From contig CALLPT010000284.1 of assembly GCA_938015575.1 (NCBI GenBank), forward strand, positions 1 to 40,640: a stretch of DNA of 40,640 bases. Reading direction: 5' to 3'. Shown here piece by piece: positions 8,850 to 17,330 of this stretch. The stretch comes from an uncultured Acidimicrobiales bacterium (lineage in GTDB: Bacteria > Actinomycetota > Acidimicrobiia > Acidimicrobiales > UBA10347). Each line of letters starts with the position of its first letter. The first letter of the stretch is position 1. Position numbers and translations under genes: made by a program. The notes below the pieces were generated by a model. That model searched no databases. It saw only the letters and a program-made list of their open reading frames with translations, and was not told where the DNA came from.

Positions 8850-10259
8850 TCAGTTGTCGATTGGGTAGATCTGGTCGATGCCGTGGATGGCACCGTTACA
8901 GGCTGCGACGTCGGTGGCGTCCGGCAGCGTCGGAATGTCCTCCACGGTCGGCGTCGTCCCTGCGGCGACCGTGACGGTTCGGCCCGAGAGGGTCTCGATG
9001 TCGATGGCTTGTTCCGCGAGCGAATCGGGACCTTGCATCGTGACGACGCCGCTGACGATGAGGCTCCGTAGCAACGGTGCGTCATCGAGAACGGTCGCAC
9101 GCTCGCCCCCCGACTCGGCGAGGTAGCGATCGAAGGCGGCATTCGTCGGGGCGAAGAGCGTCGACGGACCGATCGCGCAGTAGGCCATCCCGTCGCCGAC
9201 CTTCGTGCGTTCCAGCGCTTCGAGCACGGTCGAGAAGCGAGGATCATCGGCCAGCAGCTTGAGGATCGGTGGTTCCACCGACGTCACGAACTCGGGGGTG
9301 CGGGCGGCCAAGATCGCTCCGGAATCGGCGGTGACCTGCATGTCGATCGATTCGACGAAGACCGGCTCACCATCGACCGCCGCGAAATCTTCTGCGTAGG
9401 CCTGACCCAGCCACTCCAAGAAGGACTCGATGTCGCTTTCGAAGGCGATGCCATCGGTCGCAGCCGTGAGGTCGTCGATGCGGCCGGCGCGCACGGTCAC
9501 GATCATCTCGGCCCGGTAGGGCGTTGTGCGAAGGTGGCGCCCGATGTCGTTGCGGAACGAATAGACGCAGGAGACGCGTTCGGACTCTGGGATCGCTTCA
9601 CAAGTGATGTCGGAGATCACGGTGTTCGTCAGCCGCTCGAACTCGGCGCGGCCGAGATAGTCGTCGGCCGAAAAGATGCCGTAGTCGTTGGCGATGACGG
9701 CATCGTCCGCGAGCAGCGCGACCATCGCCGGACCGTCGTGGTTGCTCCGGGCGGTGAGGAAGTCGATGGCAACCTGCTGTTCGGGAGTGATGACCGCCAC
9801 CGGTGTGGGTAGGGGTGTGGGCGGAACCGCGTCGGGCGACTCGTCGACTTCGGCCGTCGGTTGGATGACTGCCGTCGGGTCGCCGCCGCTCGTGACGTCG
9901 AACGACGTCCGGTCGTCGCCTCCGAGCCTCAGAATCGCGAGGCTCCCGAGCACCAACAGCGCTACTGCGGCCGCCGTGAGGATGCCGGCGCGTCGGCCCA
10001 ACCTCGGTCGCTGCGACGGACGCTCGGCGATCGGCGGAAGCATCTGCACCGTCGACCCAGCCTTGAATTGCTGTTCGTCGGGCTCGCCATGCACCGGGTC
10101 ATCGATCTCGGCGCTCGGCAGCGGAACGGCGTCATCGGGCGAAGCTTCACCCAGTTCGCGAAGCAGTTGATCGAGCAGCTCGGCGGCGAAGTCGGGATCA
10201 GGGTCTTCGACTCGGTCCATTGCCTGCGGCAGGAATTCGATCGGATCCCGTTCAGTCAT
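8850..10259 (-). CDS. Putative membrane anti-sigma factor with NTF2-like and fasciclin (FAS1) extracellular domains
   Basis: 469 residues from the ATG at 10259, which overlaps the end of the ECF sigma gene by eight bases. The N-terminal ~85 residues are cytosolic and acidic (FAAELLDQLLRELGE) and lack the HXXXCXXC zinc motif of ZAS anti-sigma factors. One TM segment follows at about 88-110 (ILTAAAVALLVLGSLAIL). The outer part has a Thr/Pro-rich linker, an NTF2/SnoaL-like domain (about 160-300, starting PEQQVAIDFLTA) and a C-terminal FAS1 domain (about 330-469, with TLFAPTNAAF and NGAIHGID). Anti-sigma function is inferred from gene order and topology, not from a recognised sigma-binding motif. 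FAS1 domains usually mediate adhesion or protein contacts, so this end may bind a surface ligand or the neighbouring lipoproteins. Confidence 0.8.
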   Translation of the reverse strand: MTERDPIEFLPQAMDRVEDPDPDFAAELLDQLLRELGEASPDDAVPLPSAEIDDPVHGEPDEQQFKAGSTVQMLPPIAERPSQRPRLGRRAGILTAAAVALLVLGSLAILRLGGDDRTSFDVTSGGDPTAVIQPTAEVDESPDAVPPTPLPTPVAVITPEQQVAIDFLTARSNHDGPAMVALLADDAVIANDYGIFSADDYLGRAEFERLTNTVISDITCEAIPESERVSCVYSFRNDIGRHLRTTPYRAEMIVTVRAGRIDDLTAATDGIAFESDIESFLEWLGQAYAEDFAAVDGEPVFVESIDMQVTADSGAILAARTPEFVTSVEPPILKLLADDPRFSTVLEALERTKVGDGMAYCAIGPSTLFAPTNAAFDRYLAESGGERATVLDDAPLLRSLIVSGVVTMQGPDSLAEQAIDIETLSGRTVTVAAGTTPTVEDIPTLPDATDVAACNGAIHGIDQIYPIDN

Positions 10260-10767
10260 TCTCGGCCTCCTCGTAGGCCACCCGGAAGGCGACCCGCGCC
10301 CGGGCCAGCAGCGACTGCACCGCCGTGGGGCTCCGGCCAAGTAGTTCGGCGATCTCGATCACGGAATACCCCTCGATGTGTTGGAGGACCAGGGCTTGGC
10401 GCTGCGACTCGCTGAGCGCGGCGAGGGCCCAGGCCACCGTCTCGGAGATCTCGTCGTCGGCGGGGTCGGGATCGCTCGGTACGAGCTTGATGGCGGCCCC
10501 GGTTGCCACCGCATTGCGCCGCCAATGGTCGATGAGCCGCCGTCGAGCGACGGTGCGAAGCCAGGAGATGGTCACTTCGTTCCCTCGCTGAGCTTTGAAG
10601 AGGATGACGGCGGCCGAGTACGTCTCGGCCGTCAGGTCCTCGGCGAGTGCACGGTTCCCACCGACCCGTGTCGACAAGAACCCGTAGACCACGGGCAGGG
10701 TCGCTTGATACATGGCGCGGAATTGCGCTGCCGTCGAGTCTGAGGTGCGCGCTTCGCCTTGCATCAC
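10252..10767 (-). CDS. ECF-family RNA polymerase sigma factor
   Basis: 171 residues. Region 2 is seen at about 15-85 (AEDLTAETYSAAVILF, then ISWLRTVARRRLIDHWRR). Region 4 is at about 115-165, with the helix-turn-helix GYSVIEIAELLGRSPTAVQSL. There is no region 1 or 3 and no C-terminal extension, as usual for ECF sigma factors. The start is either the GTG at 10767 or the ATG directly after it at 10764; a GAGAGGTGG ribosome binding site fits the ATG better. It is first in a minus-strand operon with a membrane partner, two lipoproteins and a SARP regulator, and is divergent from a secreted propeller gene. The ECF subgroup cannot be assigned by eye. Confidence 0.93.
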   Translation of the reverse strand: MMQGEARTSDSTAAQFRAMYQATLPVVYGFLSTRVGGNRALAEDLTAETYSAAVILFKAQRGNEVTISWLRTVARRRLIDHWRRNAVATGAAIKLVPSDPDPADDEISETVAWALAALSESQRQALVLQHIEGYSVIEIAELLGRSPTAVQSLLARARVAFRVAYEEAEND

Positions 10768-10887
10768 CCCACCTCTCGTTTCAACCCGACGGAATCAATC
10801 GGTCCGCAGAGAGATTCTTTCAGAAGGCTCCCGCATGGTCCGTTTCGCCTCGGCACGGAGGCGGCGTGAAGGCGCGGCGTAACCGGC

Positions 10888-10916
10888 TTGTAACCGGTCT
10901 CCCTGATGGTGCCGTC
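10888..10916 (+). promoter_or_regulatory. ECF-type promoter for the secreted propeller gene
   Basis: TTGTAACC (10888-10895), a 17-base spacer and CGTC (10913-10916) match the general ECF promoter form (-35 with AAC, -10 CGTC). The inferred transcript start is near 10922, giving a short leader that contains the AAGGAA ribosome binding site at 10941-10946. A second GTAACCGG lies 11 bases upstream at 10879-10886. I saw no equivalent motif before the sigma gene itself. Confidence 0.5.
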
Positions 10917-10949
10917 ATGCCCCGAAGGTTTCGGGCGGGAAAGGAAATC

Positions 10950-12659
10950 ATGTTGAGGCAATCGAGCAAACGGAGGCGTTGCGTCACGCGTGTGACGCGT
11001 AAGGCAGTCGCCGTCGTCGCCACCCTGGTGGTGTTGTTCAGTGCCGTGGGCCAGCCGGCAGATGCGACCGAGCGACCAGAGCCGGTCGATGCCAAGACCG
11101 GCATCCGGGTGAACCGGGCCTCGGCAACGAACGGGTTGAACGGCATCTACGTGTCGCCGTTCGACGGGAACGTGTATGTCGCCAGTGTCGGCGGCGACGA
11201 GATCACCGTGCACGACCCGAAGTCGGGCCGAATACTCGACCGAATCGGGCCTGAGCGTGGAGTGGGCGGTCCCGACGATGTCTTCATCACCGACGACGGC
11301 ACGATGTACTGGACCGAGATCCTGACCGGCTACGTCGGCATGCTGAAGCCAGGCGAGACCGAGGCGATCCGCCAGTTCGTCGGCCAAGGGGTGAATCCGA
11401 TCACGATGTCGACCGATGGGCGGCTCTTCGTGAATCGGCTCTTCTTCGGGGCCGGGCTCTACGAACTCGACCCGGACCTCGTCGCACCGCCGCAGCTCCT
11501 CAACGGCGACTTGTCGCTCAACTCGTTCGACTTCCAACCGGGCGATGACCAGCATCTCTACGCGCCGTCGTTCTTCACCGGCGAAATCCTGAAGATCGAC
11601 GTCGACTCGCCCGCCCCGGTCGCTGCCGAGGTGGTTGCTTCCGTCGGCGGCCCGTCCTCGGCCTTGAAGTTCAACTCCTCGGGCGAAGCACACGCCGTCA
11701 ACATCGGCCAGGGCATCGTGCTGAAGCTCGACCTCTCGGGCGGCGAGCACGAAGTCGTGCTCGATGTCGAGGGAACGATCGACAACATCGCATTCAGCAC
11801 TGATGACGTTCTGTTCGTTGCCGTCGGAATCGACAACGAGATCGTTCGGATCGATCCCGACGGGAAGACGGGAAGCATCACTCGACAGGGCGTAGGGCTT
11901 CCAGGCGATGTCGCCGTCTCGCCCGACGGAACCGTATGGGTGACCGACCTGTTCGCACTGCGTGGCTACACCAGGGACAAGCAGCCCACCACGTCGTTCT
12001 ACGACCGGGTGCTGGCGCCCGGCGCCGGATTCGCCGGAGCCACTGCGGTCATGGCCGACGGCGACGACCTGCTGATCACGAGCGGGTTCAGCAACTCGGT
12101 GCAGCTGCTCGATCCCTCCAATGGTTCGGTGTCGCTCGACGTGCGCGACCTGTTCGGCGTCACCAATGCCATTCGCCACGAGGGCGCGATCGTTGCCGCT
12201 CAGCTCGCAACCGGCGCCGGCGACGCGAGCGTGGTGACCGTCGACGGGCGTGACGTGCTGCTCGACAGCTCCATGACCGGATTCGTGCCGCTGTTCGTGC
12301 CGCTCGGTCTCGCGACCGATGGCGACACGCTCTATGTCGGTGACTGGGCGACCGGGATCGTGTGGGCGGTCGACGGCGGCACGGCCCAGCCGATCGCCGC
12401 GGGCCTGAGTGGTCCCGAGGGAATGGTCGTCGATGGCGATCGTCTGCTGGTCATCGAAACTGGGCGCCAGCAGGTCACCGGTATCGACCTCGCCACCGGC
12501 GAAATGGCGCCGGTGATCGTTGGCCTCGACTACTCCGACCGCGTGCCCGACGAGTTCTTCCCTTGGGGATTCCTGTCTGGCGTTGCAGTCCACGATGGGT
12601 GGATCTACGTGTCCGACGACGGCGTGAACCAGGTGTACAAGTTCAAGCGCTTCGACTGA
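10950..12659 (+). CDS. Secreted NHL/SMP-30-like beta-propeller protein
   Basis: 569 residues from the ATG at 10950, chosen because AAGGAA lies four bases upstream; an in-frame ATG at 10917 would overlap the promoter. A Sec signal peptide is visible: Arg/Lys-rich start, hydrophobic core AVAVVATLVVLFSAVG and a likely cleavage after ADA at about residue 40. The remainder is made of repeated blade-like units such as NGIYVSPFDGNVYVAS, PDDVFITDDGTMYWTE, PGDVAVSPDGTVWVTD and SGVAVHDGWIYVSDDG, typical of NHL, SMP-30/gluconolactonase or Vgb-like propellers. No catalytic metal site could be assigned, so it may be a binding protein or a hydrolase. Position and promoter suggest it belongs to the regulon of the divergent ECF sigma factor (inference). 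Confidence 0.88.
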   Translation: MLRQSSKRRRCVTRVTRKAVAVVATLVVLFSAVGQPADATERPEPVDAKTGIRVNRASATNGLNGIYVSPFDGNVYVASVGGDEITVHDPKSGRILDRIGPERGVGGPDDVFITDDGTMYWTEILTGYVGMLKPGETEAIRQFVGQGVNPITMSTDGRLFVNRLFFGAGLYELDPDLVAPPQLLNGDLSLNSFDFQPGDDQHLYAPSFFTGEILKIDVDSPAPVAAEVVASVGGPSSALKFNSSGEAHAVNIGQGIVLKLDLSGGEHEVVLDVEGTIDNIAFSTDDVLFVAVGIDNEIVRIDPDGKTGSITRQGVGLPGDVAVSPDGTVWVTDLFALRGYTRDKQPTTSFYDRVLAPGAGFAGATAVMADGDDLLITSGFSNSVQLLDPSNGSVSLDVRDLFGVTNAIRHEGAIVAAQLATGAGDASVVTVDGRDVLLDSSMTGFVPLFVPLGLATDGDTLYVGDWATGIVWAVDGGTAQPIAAGLSGPEGMVVDGDRLLVIETGRQQVTGIDLATGEMAPVIVGLDYSDRVPDEFFPWGFLSGVAVHDGWIYVSDDGVNQVYKFKRFD

Positions 12660-12678
12660 ACGTCGCCACGGACCTGGC

Positions 12679-12723
12679 ACTCGGGACAGTTGGCGCCAGC
12701 TGGTGGCGTCGCCTGTCCCGAGT
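12679..12723. repeat. REP-like hairpin 1 in a convergent intergenic region
   Basis: Perfect 11-base arms (ACTCGGGACAG at 12679-12689, complement at 12713-12723) enclose an inner TTGGCGCCA...TGGTGGCGTC that can also pair. It lies between two convergent genes. No U-run follows on either strand. The 12660-12815 gap holds only this and the next hairpin. Confidence 0.7.
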
Positions 12724-12747
12724 TGCCCTCCCGGTCGCACAAAATGA

Positions 12748-12796
12748 GAAATTTGGAGATTTGGCGCCACCGTGTGGCGTCAAATGTCCAAATTTC
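12748..12796. repeat. REP-like hairpin 2 with the same inner core
   Basis: Arms at 12748-12757 (GAAATTTGGA) and 12787-12796 pair perfectly. Inward there is a G/G mismatch, ATTTG/CAAAT, a G-U wobble and CGCCAC/GTGGCG round a CGT loop. The inner TTGGCGCCA...GTGGCGTC is shared with hairpin 1, while the outer stem is quite different and AT-rich. Confidence 0.75.
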
Positions 12797-12815
12797 GGAA
12801 TCGGCGGCGGCGGGT

Positions 12816-15800
12816 TTAGCCGGTGGTGGTGGTGGCGGCGAAGTCGGCGGCGCGTAGTTCGGCGAGCCGGTCCTTGTCGACCTGGTAGATGACCTGATCG
12901 CCACGTTGGAAGACCGGGTCGAGCGACGGATGTTCGGCGAAGATGCGCAAGGTCTCGGGATTCGCGATCGCCGCTTCGACCGAGCCGATGACCACGTAGC
13001 TGACGTCGTAGGCCCGCAGGAACTTGTCGATCTCAGCGACCGACGTCAAGACGAAGAAGCTGGCCACATCTCGTTTGCGCTCGTTGACCTCGTAGTTGAA
13101 CAACGTGCGTTGTTGGTCCTGGTGCCAACGCCAGCCAAGCACCGTCGGCAGGCCCGTGTTGATACTGATCCGGCCCCACCACTGGTATTCGGAGCCGCCG
13201 ACCGCTTCGACGATGGTCGGTCGGCCCTCGACATTGGCCCGGAGCCAATCGATGACGGGCCGGTCGAGACCGGGGTCGATGAAGAACTCGTTCTCGAACG
13301 CGTCCTTGATCCCGAACTGGGTCGTGCCCGGCTCCAACCAGAGTTGGCCTTGCAGCGACGGCCCGAGCGTGGTGTCGATGCGGTTGGCGCTGCGGGGACG
13401 GAACGACAGGAGCGGATAGAGCATGGACGCGGCCAGGAGCACAACCAGGCCACCGGCGAACGCCTTGCGTCCGAGGTTGAGCGAACGTACCGGGTTCTCG
13501 GACTGAGCCAAGGCCAGACGCAGGCTGTACAGGACCCACATTGCGCTGAAAGCGCCAGCGACGGCGAACAGGTGCCACACCTGGAGCCAGAACTTGAACA
13601 CCGTGTTGAGCCGCTGGATATCTGCGTTCTGGGTGAAGGTTTCGACGCCAGCGAGCACGGCGAATCCCAATGCCCACATCGCCGCCGTCATGACATGGGC
13701 CGTCTCGACCCGATCGGTCGCCAACTCGCCCCACAACACAAGGACCGCGGCCATCAACCCGAGGAACGCCCAGGCGGCCACCGAGCCGACGATCACATGG
13801 AACGCCACCCCTCCAACCAGGGCAGCGACGATGATGCCGGTGCTCGTGGCGGCTCCGGTGACCAGCCGGTCGCGGAGCTGGAAGACGCGCAGCACCAAAT
13901 AGGCAATGGCGATGAACAAGAACAGGCCCCAGTGCGCAAGCCAGTCATCGAGGTTCGTGGTCGACTCGGAACGATGGAAGCCCGAATCGGCGACCTGATT
14001 GCGGCCTCGGTACGGGGCGGTCACGACCGTATGGGCCACGGCGAGCACGACGAGTTGACCAACGGCGGTCCGCACCCGCCACCAGGCAGGGGCACGGGTG
14101 GCCATGGCGCCGATCAGGATCGCGCCCGCTGCGGCCAGACCGAACGTGGGCAGATCCCAGGTGTGCGTCATCCGCATGACGCCTGAGCCGACGCCCAATC
14201 CGATGACAAGAATCCAGCTCGTACGAGTTGCGCCCTGGCGGGTCCGTTCGATCAGAGCGATACAGCCAGCGAGCCCGAGGCCGAAGATGCCCATCGCCAT
14301 GAAATGCGGGTGCAGGTCGGCGAACAGAACGGTGAACGCGGGGAACTCGGTGACTTCGAACCCGCTGCTGTTCTTGTTGACCCGACTCGGGTCCCACCAG
14401 TCGAACTCGCTGAGCGGCATCCCCTGGCGAAGCCGAGTGATGACCTGGCGCAGTGCGTCGAGGTTGCCGATGACGAGGAACATCAACGAGGCCAGAAGCC
14501 CGGTCGTGTGCGGTGACAGTCGGGCCGGCCGCGTGCGAGCGGCGAGATTGGTGAGCATGGCCGTCGTCGAGAAGACGGTCGTGGCAGCCACCGCGGCATA
14601 CGTGGCCACGCCAAGGTTGAACGCCACGTCGGGCTGGATACCCAGGATCCGGGTCGGCACCGAAAGCAGGAACCAGCCGAAGTAGTAATAGTTGAGCGAG
14701 CCACCCGCGAGCCACGGGTCGTACGGCGGCATCGTCGTCGACCCCGTGACCGCGGTGAAGTAGGCGAGCTCCATCGGCTTCTCGCCGCCTCGCCACGGAT
14801 GCCAGAGATCGGGATTGGCAGCCCGGAGTGCGACCACAGCCAGGAAAATCGTGATGAACACGGCCTCGGCCGTCAGGATCGTTCGGCGGTGCGTGCGCCA
14901 AAGGTGTTCGAGCCGTTCCGCGGATCGAACCGCCGTGGCCAAGCCGCCGAGCGCGAGCACCAGGAGGGCAGCCCACACAAGCCGGTTGGAGAAGTCGAAC
15001 CAGCCCCAGGACACCAGAAGCCAGACCGGCAAGCCGAGCACGAGCAGTCCCAAGATTTTGGTCAGCCCCCACACCGCGCCGGCCGCTCGACCGGCTTGCA
15101 ACAGGACGGTCGGTGCCACGGCGAGCGCTGCCAGCTGGATGACGACGAACCACGACACCGCAGCGATGACCGAACCCGAGTTCGCCGGGTGTACATCGGA
15201 GAACGAAGATCCTGTCTGCTGGGTCTGGTAGGCGTCGGGCGTGAGCATCGATGCATTCGCGTACGCGTCGGCCGGAATCGCGTTGACGGCGGTACGAGCG
15301 CGGTCAGGATTCAGTAGAACGTGCGCACGTTCGACACTGAACGTGTCCGTCTTGCGCCAGATGAACACCGTGGGGTGGTCGTACAGCGTGAACGCTTCTT
15401 CGGCGTTCGAGTCGTCGATCGTGATGCCGAACAGCGACGGCGGATTCGAGAACGTCTCAACCAACTCGAAGCCCAGAGACCCGTCGAAGAGGGTGTCGTA
15501 GTAGCGGGTCATTTGCGGGAACCGAGCGGGTGTGCGCGGCAGAGCGTCGTAGAACTTGTTGCTCGTCTCGATCACGTAATCGACCTGGTCGAGGCCGTCG
15601 ATCAGCAACTCAATGTGTTCCGTGGTGTCCCCACCGAACGAAAACGGCTTCAGCGTGACCCGTCCAAACGGCGACCCTTGCCCCCACGGCAGGCCGTCGT
15701 CCCACTCCTGTTGGCTGACAACTGCCTCGGGGGCCAGGTTCTCGAGCATCCACTCGCCGGCAGCCAAGCGTGCGTTCTCTTGGTTATAGACACCGTTGAC

Positions 15801-17321
15801 AAACGCAAGGCCCCAGAACGTCGTGGCCGCGATCGAGAGCACGACGGCCGTCTGCGCGACCCGAGCGATTCGCTTCTGGGCGACCTCGACAGCCTTGGCC
15901 CAGCGCCAGGCGGCGACAAGGCCAATTGCGGCCAGCGCAACCATGGTCGGGTACGCCGGCTGGAGGTACCGAATGATGGCGTAGAACTGAAACGAGACGA
16001 GGACGAAGTACGCGCCGATTACCGCCAGCGGGATTGCCCAGACCCGTTCGCCGACCACAAACCGCCGCGCCGCCCGAACGACACCGAACAGGGCCGCCAA
16101 CGCGAGTCCCGGCCCCATCCCCCAGAAGAACAGTTGCTTGAGCGGATGCAGCAGGGGCGCTGCACCGACCAGCGGTTGTACCCAAGGCCAGTTTCCACCT
16201 TGATTGATGTCCTGGAGGTACTCGACGTCGGACTGGAACCGGTCATTGAAGATGAGCGAGATGCCGGACTCGAAGTCGTAGGGCTGGGCGAGGCGATACG
16301 AGGCGATGGCGACGATGCCCATGACCAGCCAGGAATCGATGAGGCGCATCGATCGGCCGAACCATCCCGCTCGGGCCCGGCCGCGCAGGAAGCCGGAGAG
16401 CTCGGGCCACACCGAGATCAGCACGGCGACAAGGGGCGCCACGGCCGCAGCCACGCCGTTCAGCTTGGATGCGATCGCGAAACCAAGCGCGACCGCCGTC
16501 ATCAGCCGAGTGGGCCAGCCACCTCTTCCCTGAGCAAGCTTGACGGAACCCCACACCACTACGGTGACGAAGAACGCCACCCAGGGCTCGCTGCCGAGAA
16601 AATGCGAGTACTGGATATGGAGGACGGTGAGCGACTGCAAGAACGCAGCGAGTAGTCCGATGGCTCGATCGGGCTGTTCGACGCCATCGACGCCATTGAC
16701 GCCAGCGCTGCGGCGGCGCCGACTCAGCTGCATCGCGAGCAAATAGACGACGCCCACCGTGGCCGTGTCGATCAGGGCCGACATGATCCGACCGATCAAG
16801 TCAACGTCGTAGCCGGTGTTGAACCTCAGCCGTTCACCGATCGGCACGTCTCGCGGCTCATCGCGAGCGACGTCGATGCCGACGCTGTCCATCGCGGCGA
16901 CCGCCCACGACATGTTGTCGGTCATCAATATCCCGGCGGCTGCTTCGGAAGCCCATAGGGGCAGCGTGCCGTAGACGTAGTTCGGCTTGTGGACCCGTGG
17001 GTTCAGCGGTGATTGATCGGGGTCGAGCACGACCCCCCAGTCCCACGTGTCCGGGCGTTCGACGTTGGCGGCGACATCGCTCCAGAACCGCTCGTCGGGG
17101 TGCAGGTGCGTGCCGTTGTCCCAGTCGAGGTTCCAGGCTCGCAAGATGAACGCGAACACAAGGATCGCGACCAAGGTCCACCGTGAGCCACCGACAACGG
17201 CACCGATGCTCCTGGGAGGGTCTTGACGCGACGGATCAGGTGCCCCGTCGACCGCTCCGTCCGAGCCCGCCGCCTGCGGTGTGTTCTGCTCGAGGACCTC
17301 GCGGTCGACGCTGGCGGTCAC
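12816..17321 (-). CDS. Large membrane protein: GT39-like glycosyltransferase fused to DUF2298
   Basis: 1501 residues with many TM segments. After a soluble N-terminal tail and a first TM (about 48-65), the first extracytoplasmic loop carries NGTHLHPDERFW (about 70-80), typical of dolichyl/polyprenyl-phosphate-sugar-dependent GT-C enzymes of the GT39 type, where acidic residues in this loop are catalytic. From about 850 the sequence changes to the DUF2298 family (the 'YYY' membrane proteins), recognised by PPYDPWLAGGSLNYYYFGWF and later FHRSESTTNLDDWLAHWG. A soluble C-terminal part follows (EYQWWGRISINTGLPTVLGW). Each half is roughly the size of a stand-alone protein, so this is a fusion. It probably moves a sugar from a lipid carrier to an envelope acceptor (inference). 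GTG start nine bases after the glutaredoxin-like gene, so the two are co-transcribed. Confidence 0.85.
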   Translation of the reverse strand: MTASVDREVLEQNTPQAAGSDGAVDGAPDPSRQDPPRSIGAVVGGSRWTLVAILVFAFILRAWNLDWDNGTHLHPDERFWSDVAANVERPDTWDWGVVLDPDQSPLNPRVHKPNYVYGTLPLWASEAAAGILMTDNMSWAVAAMDSVGIDVARDEPRDVPIGERLRFNTGYDVDLIGRIMSALIDTATVGVVYLLAMQLSRRRRSAGVNGVDGVEQPDRAIGLLAAFLQSLTVLHIQYSHFLGSEPWVAFFVTVVVWGSVKLAQGRGGWPTRLMTAVALGFAIASKLNGVAAAVAPLVAVLISVWPELSGFLRGRARAGWFGRSMRLIDSWLVMGIVAIASYRLAQPYDFESGISLIFNDRFQSDVEYLQDINQGGNWPWVQPLVGAAPLLHPLKQLFFWGMGPGLALAALFGVVRAARRFVVGERVWAIPLAVIGAYFVLVSFQFYAIIRYLQPAYPTMVALAAIGLVAAWRWAKAVEVAQKRIARVAQTAVVLSIAATTFWGLAFVNGVYNQENARLAAGEWMLENLAPEAVVSQQEWDDGLPWGQGSPFGRVTLKPFSFGGDTTEHIELLIDGLDQVDYVIETSNKFYDALPRTPARFPQMTRYYDTLFDGSLGFELVETFSNPPSLFGITIDDSNAEEAFTLYDHPTVFIWRKTDTFSVERAHVLLNPDRARTAVNAIPADAYANASMLTPDAYQTQQTGSSFSDVHPANSGSVIAAVSWFVVIQLAALAVAPTVLLQAGRAAGAVWGLTKILGLLVLGLPVWLLVSWGWFDFSNRLVWAALLVLALGGLATAVRSAERLEHLWRTHRRTILTAEAVFITIFLAVVALRAANPDLWHPWRGGEKPMELAYFTAVTGSTTMPPYDPWLAGGSLNYYYFGWFLLSVPTRILGIQPDVAFNLGVATYAAVAATTVFSTTAMLTNLAARTRPARLSPHTTGLLASLMFLVIGNLDALRQVITRLRQGMPLSEFDWWDPSRVNKNSSGFEVTEFPAFTVLFADLHPHFMAMGIFGLGLAGCIALIERTRQGATRTSWILVIGLGVGSGVMRMTHTWDLPTFGLAAAGAILIGAMATRAPAWWRVRTAVGQLVVLAVAHTVVTAPYRGRNQVADSGFHRSESTTNLDDWLAHWGLFLFIAIAYLVLRVFQLRDRLVTGAATSTGIIVAALVGGVAFHVIVGSVAAWAFLGLMAAVLVLWGELATDRVETAHVMTAAMWALGFAVLAGVETFTQNADIQRLNTVFKFWLQVWHLFAVAGAFSAMWVLYSLRLALAQSENPVRSLNLGRKAFAGGLVVLLAASMLYPLLSFRPRSANRIDTTLGPSLQGQLWLEPGTTQFGIKDAFENEFFIDPGLDRPVIDWLRANVEGRPTIVEAVGGSEYQWWGRISINTGLPTVLGWRWHQDQQRTLFNYEVNERKRDVASFFVLTSVAEIDKFLRAYDVSYVVIGSVEAAIANPETLRIFAEHPSLDPVFQRGDQVIYQVDKDRLAELRAADFAATTTTG

Positions 17322-17330
17322 CGATCAGAT

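Noticed and set aside
10879-10895. Two GTAACC copies as a SARP direct-repeat operator
   Set aside because: The second copy fits an ECF -35 element better, and only two imperfectly bounded copies exist. A SARP site remains possible but is not supported further.
10764-12770. A 668-codon minus-strand open frame opposite the propeller gene
   Set aside because: It is a high-GC shadow. The plus strand has a signal peptide, a ribosome binding site and propeller blades; the minus frame has none of these.
15321-16655. A 444-codon plus-strand open frame opposite the GT39-DUF2298 gene
   Set aside because: A very charged translation, the usual complement of a hydrophobic membrane protein in high-GC DNA.
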